Part shown: piece after piece, positions 41,539 through 51,424 of the stretch | Layout of the letters: each line of letters starts with the position of its first letter | Numbering within the stretch: position 1 is the stretch's first letter | Assembly: GCF_003752585.1 (NCBI RefSeq) | Contig: NZ_RKHR01000007.1 | Location: 130,917 to 194,916, forward strand | Length of the DNA: 64,000 nucleotides | Source of the DNA: Sinobacterium caligoides | GTDB lineage: Bacteria; Pseudomonadota; Gammaproteobacteria; Pseudomonadales; Sinobacteriaceae | Direction of reading: 5' to 3' | Position numbers and translations under genes: made by a program | Notes under the pieces: generated by a model | Told to the model about the DNA's origin: nothing | Database searches by the model: none | Seen by the model: the letters and a program-made list of their open reading frames with translations, nothing else

Positions 41539-42561
41539 ATGGCAAAACGTAAGCTCAACCGGCGTCAAAAATGGCGCATCGAAAAGGTTCAAGACGAGCG
41601 CAATAAGCGCTCACTACGGCGCGCCGCCGTCGCTGAAGAACAGCTCGACGAGGGCCAACTCGGCGCCGAGCAAAAAGGGCTGATCACCGCCCACTTCGGC
41701 ACTCAGGTCGAAGTAGAGATCACCGAGGGCGAGAGCGCAGGCGAGCGCAGACGGGCACACCTGCGTGCCAATCTTCCCGCACTGGTCACCGGCGACCTAG
41801 TCGCCTGGCGCCCTGGCAACCCCACCGGTGTCGTCGTCGCCTGCCACGATCGCCGCAGTGAGCTTTGTCGCCCCAACAATCGCGGCGAACTGCGACCAGT
41901 CGCGGCCAACGTCGACTATATTGTCATCGTTGTCGCCCCCTTTCCCACCCCCTACGCCAATCTCATCGACCGTTATCTCGTTGCCTCAGAGCACTCCCGC
42001 ATCACCCCCATTCTGGCACTGAACAAGACCGACCTGGTTGACGATAACAACCGTCAACAGCTCGAGGAGCTGTTGGCAATCTATCCACAGATTGGCTATC
42101 GCCTCGTCTACACCTCTGCCAAGTCAGCAAACGGACTCGACGAACTCAAACAGATTTTAGGAGGCAGCACCTGCGTCTTCGTCGGCCAGTCTGGCGTCGG
42201 TAAATCATCGCTGATCAACGCCCTGCTACCCGGCATGAACATTCCTGTTGGTGGCCTATCGGAGAGCACTCAAAAAGGTAAACATACCACCACCACGGCC
42301 AAGCTCTTTCACTTCCCTAGCGGCGGCGACCTTATCGACTCCCCGGGCATACGCGAATTTGGCCTCTGGCATATGAACGAGGACGATATTGCCGAAGGCT
42401 TTAGCGATATACGCCCCTTCATCGGCCACTGCCGCTTCCGCGACTGCAAACACCAGAGCGAGCCCCAGTGCGCATTATTGGATGCCGTCGCCCGCGGTGA
42501 CATCAGTCAGCGTAGAATGGACAGCTTTCGCCATCTCGTCGCCTCACTCGAGATGCTCTAA
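41539..42561 (+). CDS. rsgA: RsgA, small-subunit biogenesis GTPase
   Basis: Circularly permuted GTPase in late 30S maturation, 340 aa. OB-fold first, then the permuted order: G4 (ALNKTDLV) and G5 (SAKS) before G1 ([12 protein letters not shown]) and G3 (DSPGIREF). The C-terminal zinc domain has Cys-His ligands in [15 protein letters not shown] basic N-terminus ([13 protein letters not shown]) fits ribosome binding. The ATG at 41539 is the only good start. Confidence 0.97.
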   Translation: MAKRKLNRRQKWRIEKVQDERNKRSLRRAAVAEEQLDEGQLGAEQKGLITAHFGTQVEVEITEGESAGERRRAHLRANLPALVTGDLVAWRPGNPTGVVVACHDRRSELCRPNNRGELRPVAANVDYIVIVVAPFPTPYANLIDRYLVASEHSRITPILALNKTDLVDDNNRQQLEELLAIYPQIGYRLVYTSAKSANGLDELKQILGGSTCVFVGQSGVGKSSLINALLPGMNIPVGGLSESTQKGKHTTTTAKLFHFPSGGDLIDSPGIREFGLWHMNEDDIAEGFSDIRPFIGHCRFRDCKHQSEPQCALLDAVARGDISQRRMDSFRHLVASLEML

Positions 42562-42577
42562 AAGGATAACAGTCAGC

Positions 42578-43420
42578 ATGACGACTCTCAGCAACAGCAT
42601 CGACTTAGGCCTGCTCATCGAACCCGAGCAACTACAACCATTATTGGGCGACAAACGCCTGCTTATCGTCGACGTCTCCAGCGACCAAAACTATGCCAGC
42701 GGCCATATACCAGGCTCGGTACATATTAGCCCTGGCCAGCTACTGTTTGGCATCAAGCCCGCTGCAGGCAAGATCCCCTGCAATGAACACCTAAGCCAGC
42801 TATTTAGTCGTATCGGCTTAGATGCTAATGATCACGTCGTCGTGCTCGATGACGAGGGTGGCGGCTGGGCTGGTCGCCTCATCTGGACCCTCGATGTCAT
42901 CGGTCACCGGCACTATAGCGTGCTGAACGGTGGCCTCGTTGCCTGGCGCAATGAGGGCTTCGAAGTCACTCAACAGCAGACGGCCATCCCCCCCTCAAGC
43001 TATCAGGCACAACAACTTAACCGCAGCGTCATCGCCGAGCTCGAGGATATATCAAGTAGCCTCGATGACGCTAATTTTCGCATCTGGGACGCACGCTCCA
43101 TCGAAGAGTTCGAGGGCAGTAAGGTACTGGCACAAAAAGGGGGGCACATCCCCGGTGCCAAGCACCTCGAGTGGACCGAGCTAATGGACAAGAGCCGCAA
43201 CCTGCGACTACTGCCCCTCGAACAGATCGCCGACATGCTGGCGGAGCGCGACTTGCAGCCACAGCACGATATCGTTACACACTGCCAGTCGCATCACCGC
43301 TCCGGCCTCACCTATCTCGTCGCCAAATTACTTGGCTACCCTAAAATTCGCGCTTACCATGGTTCATGGGGGGAGTGGGGCAACCACCCGTCTACCCCTG
43401 TAGCAACTGGCCGTACCTAA
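42578..43420 (+). CDS. Thiosulfate sulfurtransferase (two rhodanese domains)
   Basis: Sulfur transferase of 280 aa, two rhodanese domains. The N-terminal one is inactive (no Cys; begins LLIVDVSSDQNYASGHIPGS). The C-terminal one carries the catalytic Cys in VTHCQSHHRSG, an active-site loop starting C-Q-S-H-H-R and thus basic, as in thiosulfate-specific enzymes. AAAGGA lies upstream of the ATG at 42578. It sits between rsgA (16 bases) and psd (24 bases), as in Pseudomonas. Confidence 0.9.
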   Translation: MTTLSNSIDLGLLIEPEQLQPLLGDKRLLIVDVSSDQNYASGHIPGSVHISPGQLLFGIKPAAGKIPCNEHLSQLFSRIGLDANDHVVVLDDEGGGWAGRLIWTLDVIGHRHYSVLNGGLVAWRNEGFEVTQQQTAIPPSSYQAQQLNRSVIAELEDISSSLDDANFRIWDARSIEEFEGSKVLAQKGGHIPGAKHLEWTELMDKSRNLRLLPLEQIADMLAERDLQPQHDIVTHCQSHHRSGLTYLVAKLLGYPKIRAYHGSWGEWGNHPSTPVATGRT

Positions 43421-43444
43421 CCACCGCATCACACGAGCTTCAAT

Positions 43445-44293
43445 ATGAAAACGACACTATTCATCATCGCCCAGTACATACTGCCGCAGCACCTGCTGTC
43501 TCGCTTGGTAGGAAAAATCGCCGCCAGCGAGCATCCCTGGGTGAAAAACACCTTCATCAAATATTTCATCAACCATTACGATGTACAGATGCACGAGGCT
43601 GAAACCGAGAACTACCTCGAGTTCAAAAATTTCAACGCCTTCTTCACGCGCTCGCTAAAGCCTGAGGCAAGACCCATTGACGACGGCGAAAAATCCATCA
43701 CCTGCCCCGCCGACGGCGTGATCAGCCAGTTGGGCGAAATACGCTACGGGCAGATTTTTCAGGCCAAGGGGCAGAGTTACTCCGCCGCCAAACTACTGGC
43801 AAACGACGAGCTTGCAGAGCAGTTCGACGGTGGTCAATTTGCCACTATCTACCTCTCACCTCGCGACTACCATCGCGTGCACATGCCCCTCGACGGCACG
43901 CTCAACAGCATGACCTATGTTCCCGGCCAGCTCTTCTCAGTCAACGCTGCCACAGCGGAGAATGTCCCCGATCTGTTTGCCCGCAACGAGCGTCTCGTGG
44001 CCCTGTTTGACACCGAAATCGGCCCTGTTGCCATGGTGATGGTCGGTGCGATGATCGTCGCCGGCATCGAAACGGTCTGGGACGGTCAAGTGGCACCACC
44101 GCCAAAAACAGCAAAAACGACTCAATACAGTCAGCTTGAGCCAGTCACGCTGAAGAAGGGCGAAGAGATGGGGCGGTTTATGCTGGGCTCAACCGTCATC
44201 ATGCTGTTCCCAAAAGACAGCGTCGATTTCCTCGACGACTTTACCGCCGACACTGGCACCCGCATGGGCGAGAAGTTTGCTCAGCTAAAGTAG
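43445..44293 (+). CDS. psd: Phosphatidylserine decarboxylase proenzyme
   Basis: Inner-membrane enzyme giving phosphatidylethanolamine, 282 aa. The pyruvoyl self-cleavage site LGST is in GRFMLGSTVIMLFP near residue 250, and the family's catalytic His in YLSPRDYHRVHMP. Complete at both ends. It is convergent with epmA and ends near a hairpin. Confidence 0.98.
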   Translation: MKTTLFIIAQYILPQHLLSRLVGKIAASEHPWVKNTFIKYFINHYDVQMHEAETENYLEFKNFNAFFTRSLKPEARPIDDGEKSITCPADGVISQLGEIRYGQIFQAKGQSYSAAKLLANDELAEQFDGGQFATIYLSPRDYHRVHMPLDGTLNSMTYVPGQLFSVNAATAENVPDLFARNERLVALFDTEIGPVAMVMVGAMIVAGIETVWDGQVAPPPKTAKTTQYSQLEPVTLKKGEEMGRFMLGSTVIMLFPKDSVDFLDDFTADTGTRMGEKFAQLK

Positions 44294-44306
44294 TTCGATG
44301 CATCAA

Positions 44307-44330
44307 CGCCACGCAGCTAACTGCGTGGCG
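44307..44330. terminator. Hairpin between psd and epmA
   Basis: Perfect 10-base stem CGCCACGCAG/CTGCGTGGCG with loop CTAA, 14 bases after the psd stop and 12 bases before the epmA stop. No T-run follows, so termination is likely weak or rho-assisted. Confidence 0.5.
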
Positions 44331-44341
44331 ACGCCCCTCCG

Positions 44342-45322
44342 CTAGGCATTACCAATATCAAAGCTAAGGCCTTCAGAAATACGCGCGAGCCCTCGCTGAA
44401 TCATCAGCAACCGATCAACACCGATCGATACCCCCGCACTGCTCGGCAGGCCCGCCTGCATTGCCGCCAACAGCCGTCGATCCAACGCGATCTCCGGGCG
44501 ATTGAGACCACTGCGCTTAGCATTGTCTGCATTACCCCGTCGCGCCAGCTCCTCTGCATCCAACAGTTCATAATAGCCATTGGATAACTCGACACCACCG
44601 CAGTAAAACTCAAAGCGCCTCGCCACCTGCTGACCGCTTTCATCCTCTTGCACCTGGGCCAGCGCAGCCTGTGATGCCGGATAATCGTAAATAAACACCC
44701 CATGCTGCGGATCGAGCGAGGGCTCAATCACGTGCGTCATCAACACATCTAACCAACCGTCTCGATCGAGGGCATCGTCGGCAAATGAAAATTCAGCATA
44801 CTGACGGGCGATACTCGCCAACTCAGCAGCCGTGCTGCGATGCGGATCGACTCCCACAGCGCTGTCAAACACCTCGCGGTAACTCAAACGCCTGAACTCC
44901 GTCACGTGCAACAACGAAGCCAATAACGCCTGCACCTCATCCATCAACGTTCGCTCATCGAAGCCTGGACGATACCACTCCAGCATGGTGAACTCTGGGT
45001 TGTGCCGAGAACTTCCTTCCTCTCGACGAAAGGCCTTACAGATCTGATAAATAGGGCCGCTACCTGCCGCCAGCAAACGTTTCATCGCATACTCCGGTGA
45101 GGTCTGCAGATAGCGCACCTCTGCGCCAGCGCCAAGCTTTATTTCGAACGCATCGATGAACGGATCAGTAACCGCAGTCGTCGCCATCAGTGGCGTCTCC
45201 ACCTCCTGCACCCCGCGAGCGGCAAAAAACTGTCTGATCGCCGCCAACAACTCCGCCCTTGCCCGCAGTGTTTCCATGCTGGCGGTAGGCCGCCAATCTT
45301 CACAATTACTCAATGACTTCAC
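44342..45322 (-). CDS. epmA: EpmA, EF-P lysine ligase
   Basis: LysRS-like enzyme that attaches beta-lysine to EF-P Lys34, 326 aa from the chosen start. Class II motifs are visible: TSPEYAMKRLLAAG, FRREEGSSRHNPEFTMLEWY and ELSNGYYELLDAEE, then GVSIGVDRLLM. It lacks the tRNA-binding domain. The start is GTG at 45320-45322: the longer frame up to 45385 runs through the efp terminator, and the family's N-terminus fits here. GTG at 45335-45337 is another possibility. It works with efp and epmB next door. Confidence 0.95.
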   Translation of the reverse strand: MKSLSNCEDWRPTASMETLRARAELLAAIRQFFAARGVQEVETPLMATTAVTDPFIDAFEIKLGAGAEVRYLQTSPEYAMKRLLAAGSGPIYQICKAFRREEGSSRHNPEFTMLEWYRPGFDERTLMDEVQALLASLLHVTEFRRLSYREVFDSAVGVDPHRSTAAELASIARQYAEFSFADDALDRDGWLDVLMTHVIEPSLDPQHGVFIYDYPASQAALAQVQEDESGQQVARRFEFYCGGVELSNGYYELLDAEELARRGNADNAKRSGLNRPEIALDRRLLAAMQAGLPSSAGVSIGVDRLLMIQRGLARISEGLSFDIGNA

Positions 45323-45340
45323 CTTTTCTATAGACACAAA

Positions 45341-45368
45341 CAAGAACGCCTGCTCAAGGCAGGCGTTC
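45341..45368 (-). terminator. Terminator between efp and epmA
   Basis: On the minus strand a perfect 10-pair stem GAACGCCTGC/GCAGGCGTTC with a 5-base loop is followed by TTGTTTGT, 30 bases after the efp stop. It limits read-through into epmA. Confidence 0.75.
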
Positions 45369-45397
45369 AAGTGGATGGCAGACAAGCTGCTGAGTGA

Positions 45398-45967
45398 TTA
45401 GCTCTTGGCACGACCAACATATTCTCCGCTACGGGTATCGATACGAATCACTTCACCCTCACAAAGAAACAGCGGTACTCTGACCACGGCGCCCGTGGCG
45501 AGTGTCGCCGGCTTGGAGCCGCCGTTTGCAGTATCGCCCTTCAGACCCGGGTCGGTTTCCGTAATTTCCAACTCGACAAAGTTGGGCGGCGTCACCGATA
45601 TCGGTGCACCATTAAACAGAGTGATGGTGCTTGAGTCCTGCTCTTTCAACCACTTATGGGCATCACCCACGGCTCGAGCATCGGCCTGCACCTGCTCAAA
45701 ACTGTTCGGATCCATAAACACCCAGAATTCACCGTCGTTATAGAGATACTCCAAATCAGTATCCATCACATCAGCGCCCTCAACAGACTCACCGGACTTA
45801 AAGGTGCGCTCCAGTACTCGACCAGTCATTAAGTTGCGAATTTTCACGCGGTTAAACGCCTGCCCTTTACCAGGCTTAACAACCTCGTTCTCAAGGATGC
45901 TACAAGGGTCGCCATCAATCATAAACTTGAGGCCGTTTTTAAACTCACTGGTTGAATAGTTTGCCAT
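45398..45967 (-). CDS. efp: Elongation factor P
   Basis: Relieves ribosomes stalled at polyproline, 189 aa. Three beta domains; the lysine that EpmA modifies is Lys34 in [14 protein letters not shown]. The ATG at 45965-45967 opens the family motif [15 protein letters not shown]; the long open frame upstream is not used. Divergent from epmB and just upstream of epmA, so substrate, ligase and mutase sit together. Confidence 0.98.
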   Translation of the reverse strand: MANYSTSEFKNGLKFMIDGDPCSILENEVVKPGKGQAFNRVKIRNLMTGRVLERTFKSGESVEGADVMDTDLEYLYNDGEFWVFMDPNSFEQVQADARAVGDAHKWLKEQDSSTITLFNGAPISVTPPNFVELEITETDPGLKGDTANGGSKPATLATGAVVRVPLFLCEGEVIRIDTRSGEYVGRAKS

Positions 45968-46202
45968 GTTGCACACTCGCCTAGTTAATCTCTCGAAAAT
46001 AAAGCCTGTAACCGTCAAAAATCCCCTTCGACGTACACTCGCTATTAGAGAATAGTTACAATAATTGCGCGCTATACTACACCAGCTACGGCGGGATTTG
46101 TAATAGAAGTCGGTCGACTCCTTGCGCACGACAAATTTTTATGACGCCTTCGATGATGTAATGATAAAGTTCGGCACTGCCGAATCAATAGATAACCCCA
46201 TC

Positions 46203-47219
46203 ATGACCTCGATAATCGCAACCAGTATCGACAATGAGAGCCAGTCTAGCTGGCAACAACAATTGGCCAACCTCATCACCGATAGCCAGCAACTCATTGA
46301 CTACTTACAGCTCCCACAAAGCTATCGTGCCAGCATAGATGCTGCTATAGAGGCTTTTCCTCTACGCGTCCCTATGGCCTTTCTGCAGCGCATTAACAAA
46401 GGCGATCCCCACGACCCTCTACTGAAGCAGGTGCTACCTCTCGATACGGAGCTCAATAGCCACCCACACTATTCACTCGACCCGCTACAAGAGCTCAACG
46501 CCAATCCTGTTCCCGGCATCATTCATAAGTATCACGGCCGTGTATTACTCATGCCAACCCGCGCCTGCGCCATCCACTGCCGCTATTGCTTCCGTCGCCA
46601 TTTCCCCTATGACGACAACACACCCTCGCGTCAAGAATGGCAGAAGTCGCTGAACTACCTGAGAGAAGACCCCACTATCGAAGAGGTCATCCTCAGTGGC
46701 GGCGACCCGCTTGCTGCCAGTGACCGCCAGCTCGAATGGCTCTGTCAACAGATTAGTGACATCCCACATATCAAACGGTTGAGAATCCACAGCCGTCTAC
46801 CGATCGTACTTCCCGATAGAATCGACGAGAATTTCCTGCGCTGGAGCAGTGCCAGCCGCCTACAAATGATCATGGTCGTACACAGTAACCACGCCCAAGA
46901 AATCGATCAGCACGTGGGCTTGGCGCTAAACAAAATGCAACAAAATGGTTTTATTATCTTTAATCAAACGGTATTGTTACGTGACATAAATAACAATTTA
47001 AACATTTTATCCGCACTCTCTAAACGCTTGATCGAAACAGGTGTGATTCCGTATTACCTTCACCTGTTGGATAAAGTACAGGGAGCTGAGCACTTCGACA
47101 TTAATCGCGACGAAGCCATCGAGCTACACCGTCAGTTGCGCGACACTCTGCCCGGTTACATGGTACCTCGGCTAGTGCAGGAGTTAGCCGGCGAAGGCTC
47201 GAAGACACTAATTCGTTAA
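46203..47219 (+). CDS. epmB: EpmB, EF-P lysine 2,3-aminomutase
   Basis: Radical-SAM/PLP enzyme turning alpha-lysine into beta-lysine for EF-P, 338 aa. The SAM cluster motif CxxxCxxC is in TRACAIHCRYCFRRHFPYD. The PLP lysine is expected in the C-terminal LHLLDKVQGAEHF, and GGDPL contacts are visible. I started at ATG 46203 (MTSIIATSIDNE); an ATG 14 codons upstream is possible but less like the family. Divergent from efp. Confidence 0.96.
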   Translation: MTSIIATSIDNESQSSWQQQLANLITDSQQLIDYLQLPQSYRASIDAAIEAFPLRVPMAFLQRINKGDPHDPLLKQVLPLDTELNSHPHYSLDPLQELNANPVPGIIHKYHGRVLLMPTRACAIHCRYCFRRHFPYDDNTPSRQEWQKSLNYLREDPTIEEVILSGGDPLAASDRQLEWLCQQISDIPHIKRLRIHSRLPIVLPDRIDENFLRWSSASRLQMIMVVHSNHAQEIDQHVGLALNKMQQNGFIIFNQTVLLRDINNNLNILSALSKRLIETGVIPYYLHLLDKVQGAEHFDINRDEAIELHRQLRDTLPGYMVPRLVQELAGEGSKTLIR

Positions 47220-47425
47220 CCCTATCGTACAGAGCCTGCGCAAGCCCAGCTATCGAGCTATCCTATAAGGTAGTGGGCTACTAGCTAGTGGACTGCCGAT
47301 CTCGCCAGCCTGCTGATAGCGGATGATTGACAAAGTTATAGATCAAAAAGCAAGCAAGCTGCGATTACAACAAGGGTCAAGGGCGACCCACTCAAAAAGA
47401 ATAACATTCTGGCTGGAGCGACACG
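47220..47425 (+). other. epmB to PilZ-like gene gap
   Basis: 206 bases. Several CTAGC and GGTAG-type partial repeats (47250-47300) could fold, but no clear terminator with a T-run. It should hold a promoter for the PilZ-like/FimX-like pair. Confidence 0.4.
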
Positions 47426-49249
47426 GTGTTGGACATTAAACAGAAACTCAACCTTCCTGAACCTAATTCGAAGACGCTTAGCTTCTGCCAGCTGAAGGCC
47501 GCGGCACTGAAGTCCTGGCTCGACCAACTACCGAAAGCAAACCTCGGTGAAACAAGCCGCCTGCTCTACAAAGCACTGGATGAGATCAATCACCTAAAAC
47601 TCTCTACCAACCTGCGAATGGAGCTTATGGAGCTCATCCGCCCCGAAGCACATTACGCCAGCCAGGCGCTTTCGAAACACTTCCTCAATCAGCCTGCTGT
47701 TTTGCCCAAGCAAGCGAGACAGGTCGCCAAGCTCGCTCATGCCATCCAACAACGGCTCAGTACCGGCTACCTATTAGTCGCCACCGCCAAGCAACAGTCT
47801 AACTTTCTCCTTGGCAGTAAGAAAAAGATCAATCTACAGAAATCATTGGCTCTGCACCGCGCCCTCAGCGACCAAGGGGGGATTTTGCTGCGCTCACAGC
47901 AGCTCTACGACCGTGTCTACAAGGGTTTCTGGCTCCGCCAACACCTTATTTATCGCTTTGCTCAAGAGCATCAACTCAGCGCCGCCCGGCACAGCGACCC
48001 GCTCGAAGATCATACCGAGCAAAGCAGCGTTGAAGATAATTTCAAACGCACCCTATTACTGGGCTGCATCAGCGCCAACCGCCTGCGCCAAGAAGAAATG
48101 AAGGTCATCTATCGTCAGCTACGCCTGTGGAGCTCTGAGTGTCACTTAAAAGAGATTCATCAATATAGCAACGATCAACTTATCGTCGCTCTTTACAGTG
48201 ACCATCCCCCCTGTTTCGGTGCCCTACTAAAGCCCTCCAAACACGTTAGCAGCCTCTGTCTAGATACCCAGCAACTGACCGGGAAGCTCAGCAGACAGCT
48301 AAAAAGCGAAAACACTGGAGTGCTCTCCAATACGTTATTACAACATTTGATTGCCGCTTGGAGCAGCTTCTCATCACGCACTAACACCCGAGCCGCCTCT
48401 ACCGACAAACTCTTTGTCTGCGTCGGCCTGGCCCCAGCTCACTTTCAAATTGCCAATCAACGAAATCTTGAGCAGATGCTGCATCAGCGTCGCAAACTGC
48501 AGCCAAAACAAACTAAAAACAACAATCGTTTCATAGATCAAGCTGCCAGAAGTCCCGGCAGCAACAACGACGTCTGGGGAAGCATCTACCAGGGTGAGCA
48601 GGATGGCGCGAGCAACATTTCTTGCAGCAATATCGACAAGGTGATTCAAGAGAGACAGGATGCTGAGCTTGCCGCCTCTCAAACAGCGGCCATAAAGATA
48701 AACGAGTACCCTGAACACCTGCTACCGATGAGCAATGTTAGCCCCGGCGGTTATTGCATTGCCTGGCCAGAGAACCTCCACACTCATATTAAAACCGGCG
48801 AAATATTAGCCGTCAGAGAAAGTCAGCACACCTGCCCAAGCGTGGCTATTGTGCGCTGGGTTAAACGCTCTGAGCATCAACCAACTCAGCTCGGCATTGA
48901 GCTGTTAAGCCCTGCATGCACCGCTTACGTCGGGCGCATGATCCCTAAAGTCGGCGCCCCCTCCTCTTACATGAGAGTGCTCATGCTGCCGGAAATTAAG
49001 CTCATCAATCAAGCTGCCACGATCATCACGCCACCGATAACTTTTTCAACAGACGCCAAGTTAGAGTTGTTCAATGATTCTGACGCCCTGACCATAAAGC
49101 TCAACGAGCGCGTTGCTGCGACCGGCTCCATCAATCAATTCGAATATAGCGCCACCCATAAATCGACAAGGCCATCAAACCACGCTGAGCGTGATGTCGA
49201 TCACACTCAAAACAAAGACGGCTTCGACATATTATGGAAGACACTGTAA
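47426..49249 (+). CDS. Large protein with C-terminal PilZ-like domain
   Basis: Protein of 607 aa; the first 440 residues are not recognised. They are helical in pattern and rich in Gln/Leu, with few motifs. Around residues 430-520 lies a PilZ-like barrel: NVSPGGYCIAWP (the N-x-S-x2-G of PilZ), IKTGEILAVRES and IVRWVKRSEHQPTQLGIELL. The upstream R-x3-R motif that grips c-di-GMP is not visible, so binding is doubtful. The start is GTG at 47426 with TGGAG upstream. A counterpart lies before FimX in Pseudomonas, which suggests a shared role in type IV pilus or surface behaviour. Confidence 0.75.
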   Translation: MLDIKQKLNLPEPNSKTLSFCQLKAAALKSWLDQLPKANLGETSRLLYKALDEINHLKLSTNLRMELMELIRPEAHYASQALSKHFLNQPAVLPKQARQVAKLAHAIQQRLSTGYLLVATAKQQSNFLLGSKKKINLQKSLALHRALSDQGGILLRSQQLYDRVYKGFWLRQHLIYRFAQEHQLSAARHSDPLEDHTEQSSVEDNFKRTLLLGCISANRLRQEEMKVIYRQLRLWSSECHLKEIHQYSNDQLIVALYSDHPPCFGALLKPSKHVSSLCLDTQQLTGKLSRQLKSENTGVLSNTLLQHLIAAWSSFSSRTNTRAASTDKLFVCVGLAPAHFQIANQRNLEQMLHQRRKLQPKQTKNNNRFIDQAARSPGSNNDVWGSIYQGEQDGASNISCSNIDKVIQERQDAELAASQTAAIKINEYPEHLLPMSNVSPGGYCIAWPENLHTHIKTGEILAVRESQHTCPSVAIVRWVKRSEHQPTQLGIELLSPACTAYVGRMIPKVGAPSSYMRVLMLPEIKLINQAATIITPPITFSTDAKLELFNDSDALTIKLNERVAATGSINQFEYSATHKSTRPSNHAERDVDHTQNKDGFDILWKTL

Positions 49250-49355
49250 TCTTGGCTTATCAAGCAGCCTCTACAGTGAGCGACTCAATAGTGATGGGTC
49301 AACTCTACTGCCCTGCTCCACAGAACGTACTATTTGCCTCGATATATAGCACCCT

Positions 49356-51368
49356 ATGAATAGCAATAACAATTTCAAGTTACTCATGCTCTACCAGACG
49401 CAGAACGACGCAGAATCCATCATCAGCCTGTTCCGTAATTCTGGTCACGCAGCAAGAGCCAAGAAGCTCGACAGTGAAGCCGATCTGCATCAGGCGCTCC
49501 GCGAGCAGAACTGGGACCTGCTTATTAGCGACAACAAACACCCTGAATTAAGCATCGAGCAGGCACTCTCTATTATCAACAGCAGTGACAACAACTTAAA
49601 AGTCCCCTCGCTGCTAATCCTCCCCGAACACACCTCCGATACCGAGTTAGAGCAAGCCTTCACCATCGGCGCCAGTGATATTATTCGCGACTCCAACCAA
49701 CAACACCTGCTGCACAGCGCCCTACGTGAGATTGAGCATCACCGCCAACGCCTCACTCACCAGAATATGCTGGAAGAATTCGCAGAAATTAAAGAACGTT
49801 ACGAACTATTACTCGAGAACTCCAAAGATGCTATTGCCTATATCACCGATGGCATGCATATTCACGTCAACGAAGCCTACGCAAAGCTCTTTGGCTATAA
49901 CGATATCGATGAATTCGACTGCCTCCCTATCATCGACCTCATCGCCGACGACCAGCAAGACCTCTTTAAGACCTTTTTGAAGCGCTACAGCAGCAGCACC
50001 GAGACAGAACAGCAACTCTCTCTAAAAGCGCTCAAGGAAGATGAGAGCGAGTTTGATGTGTGCATGCAGTTGTCAGCAGCTACCTACGAAGGCGAATCCT
50101 GCACCCAGATACTCATCAGGCAGCAGACGGGATCTACCGACACCAGCACTGCCGCCAACTTAACCGCCGCCAACTCGGCCCCCCAGCAAGCCTTGACGAG
50201 CGTCAGCACAGCTCAAGAGCGAGTCAATGCGAAGCTTATCGACAGCTCTACGGCTCTCATTCAGCTCAACCTAGAGGAGATTCAGGCTACAGCAGGCTAC
50301 GAGGTGAGCGAAGCGCTACTCGAACAGTTCTCTGATTACTGTGAACAAAAACAACTTCTCCCCATTCGTCTCGGCGATTACGGCCTCCTATTCAGTATCG
50401 AGTTAGCTGCGGATAAACTGCAGAGGCACCTCGATCAACTACTCTCCAGCGCCGCAGAGCAGGTTTTTGAACACGACGGGAGAACTTACGCTCTATCTGG
50501 CCACGGTGGTATTTGCTCTATCGCCGCACGGAACGGTGACAGCGCGCAAACGATTATCGACCACTGTTTTACTGCTGCCATCGAGGCGAAACGAAGCGAT
50601 AACCTAATTGCTATTTACACACCACCTACCGTCGAAGTGGATATTCTTGACGACAATATTGACCTCAATAGCTTCGTCGACAATGGTGGCATCAACATTC
50701 ACTACCAACCTATTGTCAGCCTGCGCGGTGATACTGGCGAATACTATGAAGCTAGCTATCAACTCGACGAAAGCTTAGAACACTGTGGAGCACGCTTCTT
50801 TCAGGGCGGCGAGTCGAAACTAGATCGCTGGATCATCATGGAGACCAGCAAGGCTCTCAGTGCACAGCGAGCGAACAGAGGGGCTGACACGCGACTATTT
50901 ATCAACCTCTCATCGAGCGCCCTAAAAGATGCGGAACTCGGGGATTGGCTTAGCATCATTCTCAAAGCTGCCGACATCCCTGCCGAGGCATTGGTTTTCC
51001 AAATCACTGAGCATGCGGCAAGCGACGCAATTACCTCGACACAACACTTATTCTCCGCACTGAAAAAACACCACCTACGCCTCTCAATCTCCCACTTTAG
51101 TAATGGCAATATTCTCAAGCATATTAAAGCCGACTTTGTACGCCTAGCCGACCAAGTCTCCGAGCATCTCGGTGACGACGACGAGCGCCAAAAACTAAAA
51201 GAATTAGTACGAAGCCTAGCTAGCAGCGATGTTGGCACTATCGTTCCCCAGGTCAATATCGCCTCTATGCTAACAACCCTGTGGCAGATCGGTGTCGGCT
51301 ATATCCAAGGTGAATACTTGCAGGGCCCCGATAGCGAGATGAATTATGAGTTTGCCGACCTCGCCTAG
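49356..51368 (+). CDS. fimX: FimX-like degenerate GGDEF/EAL protein
   Basis: Multi-domain protein of 670 aa resembling FimX, a c-di-GMP sensor for type IV pili. Order: receiver-like domain (1-125, no clear phosphoacceptor), PAS (about 145-260), GGDEF-like (about 300-430) and EAL-like (about 450-660). Both catalytic domains look dead. GGDEF is replaced by LGDYG. The EAL motif reads EAS in EYYEASYQL, and the DDF motif region reads SISHFSNG. It probably binds c-di-GMP without making or breaking it. It follows the PilZ-like gene by 106 bases and converges on serB. Confidence 0.85.
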   Translation: MNSNNNFKLLMLYQTQNDAESIISLFRNSGHAARAKKLDSEADLHQALREQNWDLLISDNKHPELSIEQALSIINSSDNNLKVPSLLILPEHTSDTELEQAFTIGASDIIRDSNQQHLLHSALREIEHHRQRLTHQNMLEEFAEIKERYELLLENSKDAIAYITDGMHIHVNEAYAKLFGYNDIDEFDCLPIIDLIADDQQDLFKTFLKRYSSSTETEQQLSLKALKEDESEFDVCMQLSAATYEGESCTQILIRQQTGSTDTSTAANLTAANSAPQQALTSVSTAQERVNAKLIDSSTALIQLNLEEIQATAGYEVSEALLEQFSDYCEQKQLLPIRLGDYGLLFSIELAADKLQRHLDQLLSSAAEQVFEHDGRTYALSGHGGICSIAARNGDSAQTIIDHCFTAAIEAKRSDNLIAIYTPPTVEVDILDDNIDLNSFVDNGGINIHYQPIVSLRGDTGEYYEASYQLDESLEHCGARFFQGGESKLDRWIIMETSKALSAQRANRGADTRLFINLSSSALKDAELGDWLSIILKAADIPAEALVFQITEHAASDAITSTQHLFSALKKHHLRLSISHFSNGNILKHIKADFVRLADQVSEHLGDDDERQKLKELVRSLASSDVGTIVPQVNIASMLTTLWQIGVGYIQGEYLQGPDSEMNYEFADLA

Positions 51369-51375
51369 GCCACCA

Positions 51376-51420
51376 TCGACGATAGATATCCAGCAGCTAT
51401 CGTCGACGCTAGTGCTAGCG
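51376..51420. terminator. Two hairpins between fimX-like gene and serB
   Basis: A 10-pair stem TCGACGATAG/CTATCGTCGA (51376-51385 with 51397-51406) and, right after it, the palindrome CGCTAG-TG-CTAGCG (51407-51420). The genes converge here. No T-run, so these may act as weak or paired terminators. Confidence 0.5.
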
Positions 51421-51424
51421 ACCG

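Noticed and set aside
45323-45385. Longer epmA frame with its ATG at 45385
   Set aside because: It runs across the efp terminator stem, and the family N-terminus begins at the GTG at 45322.
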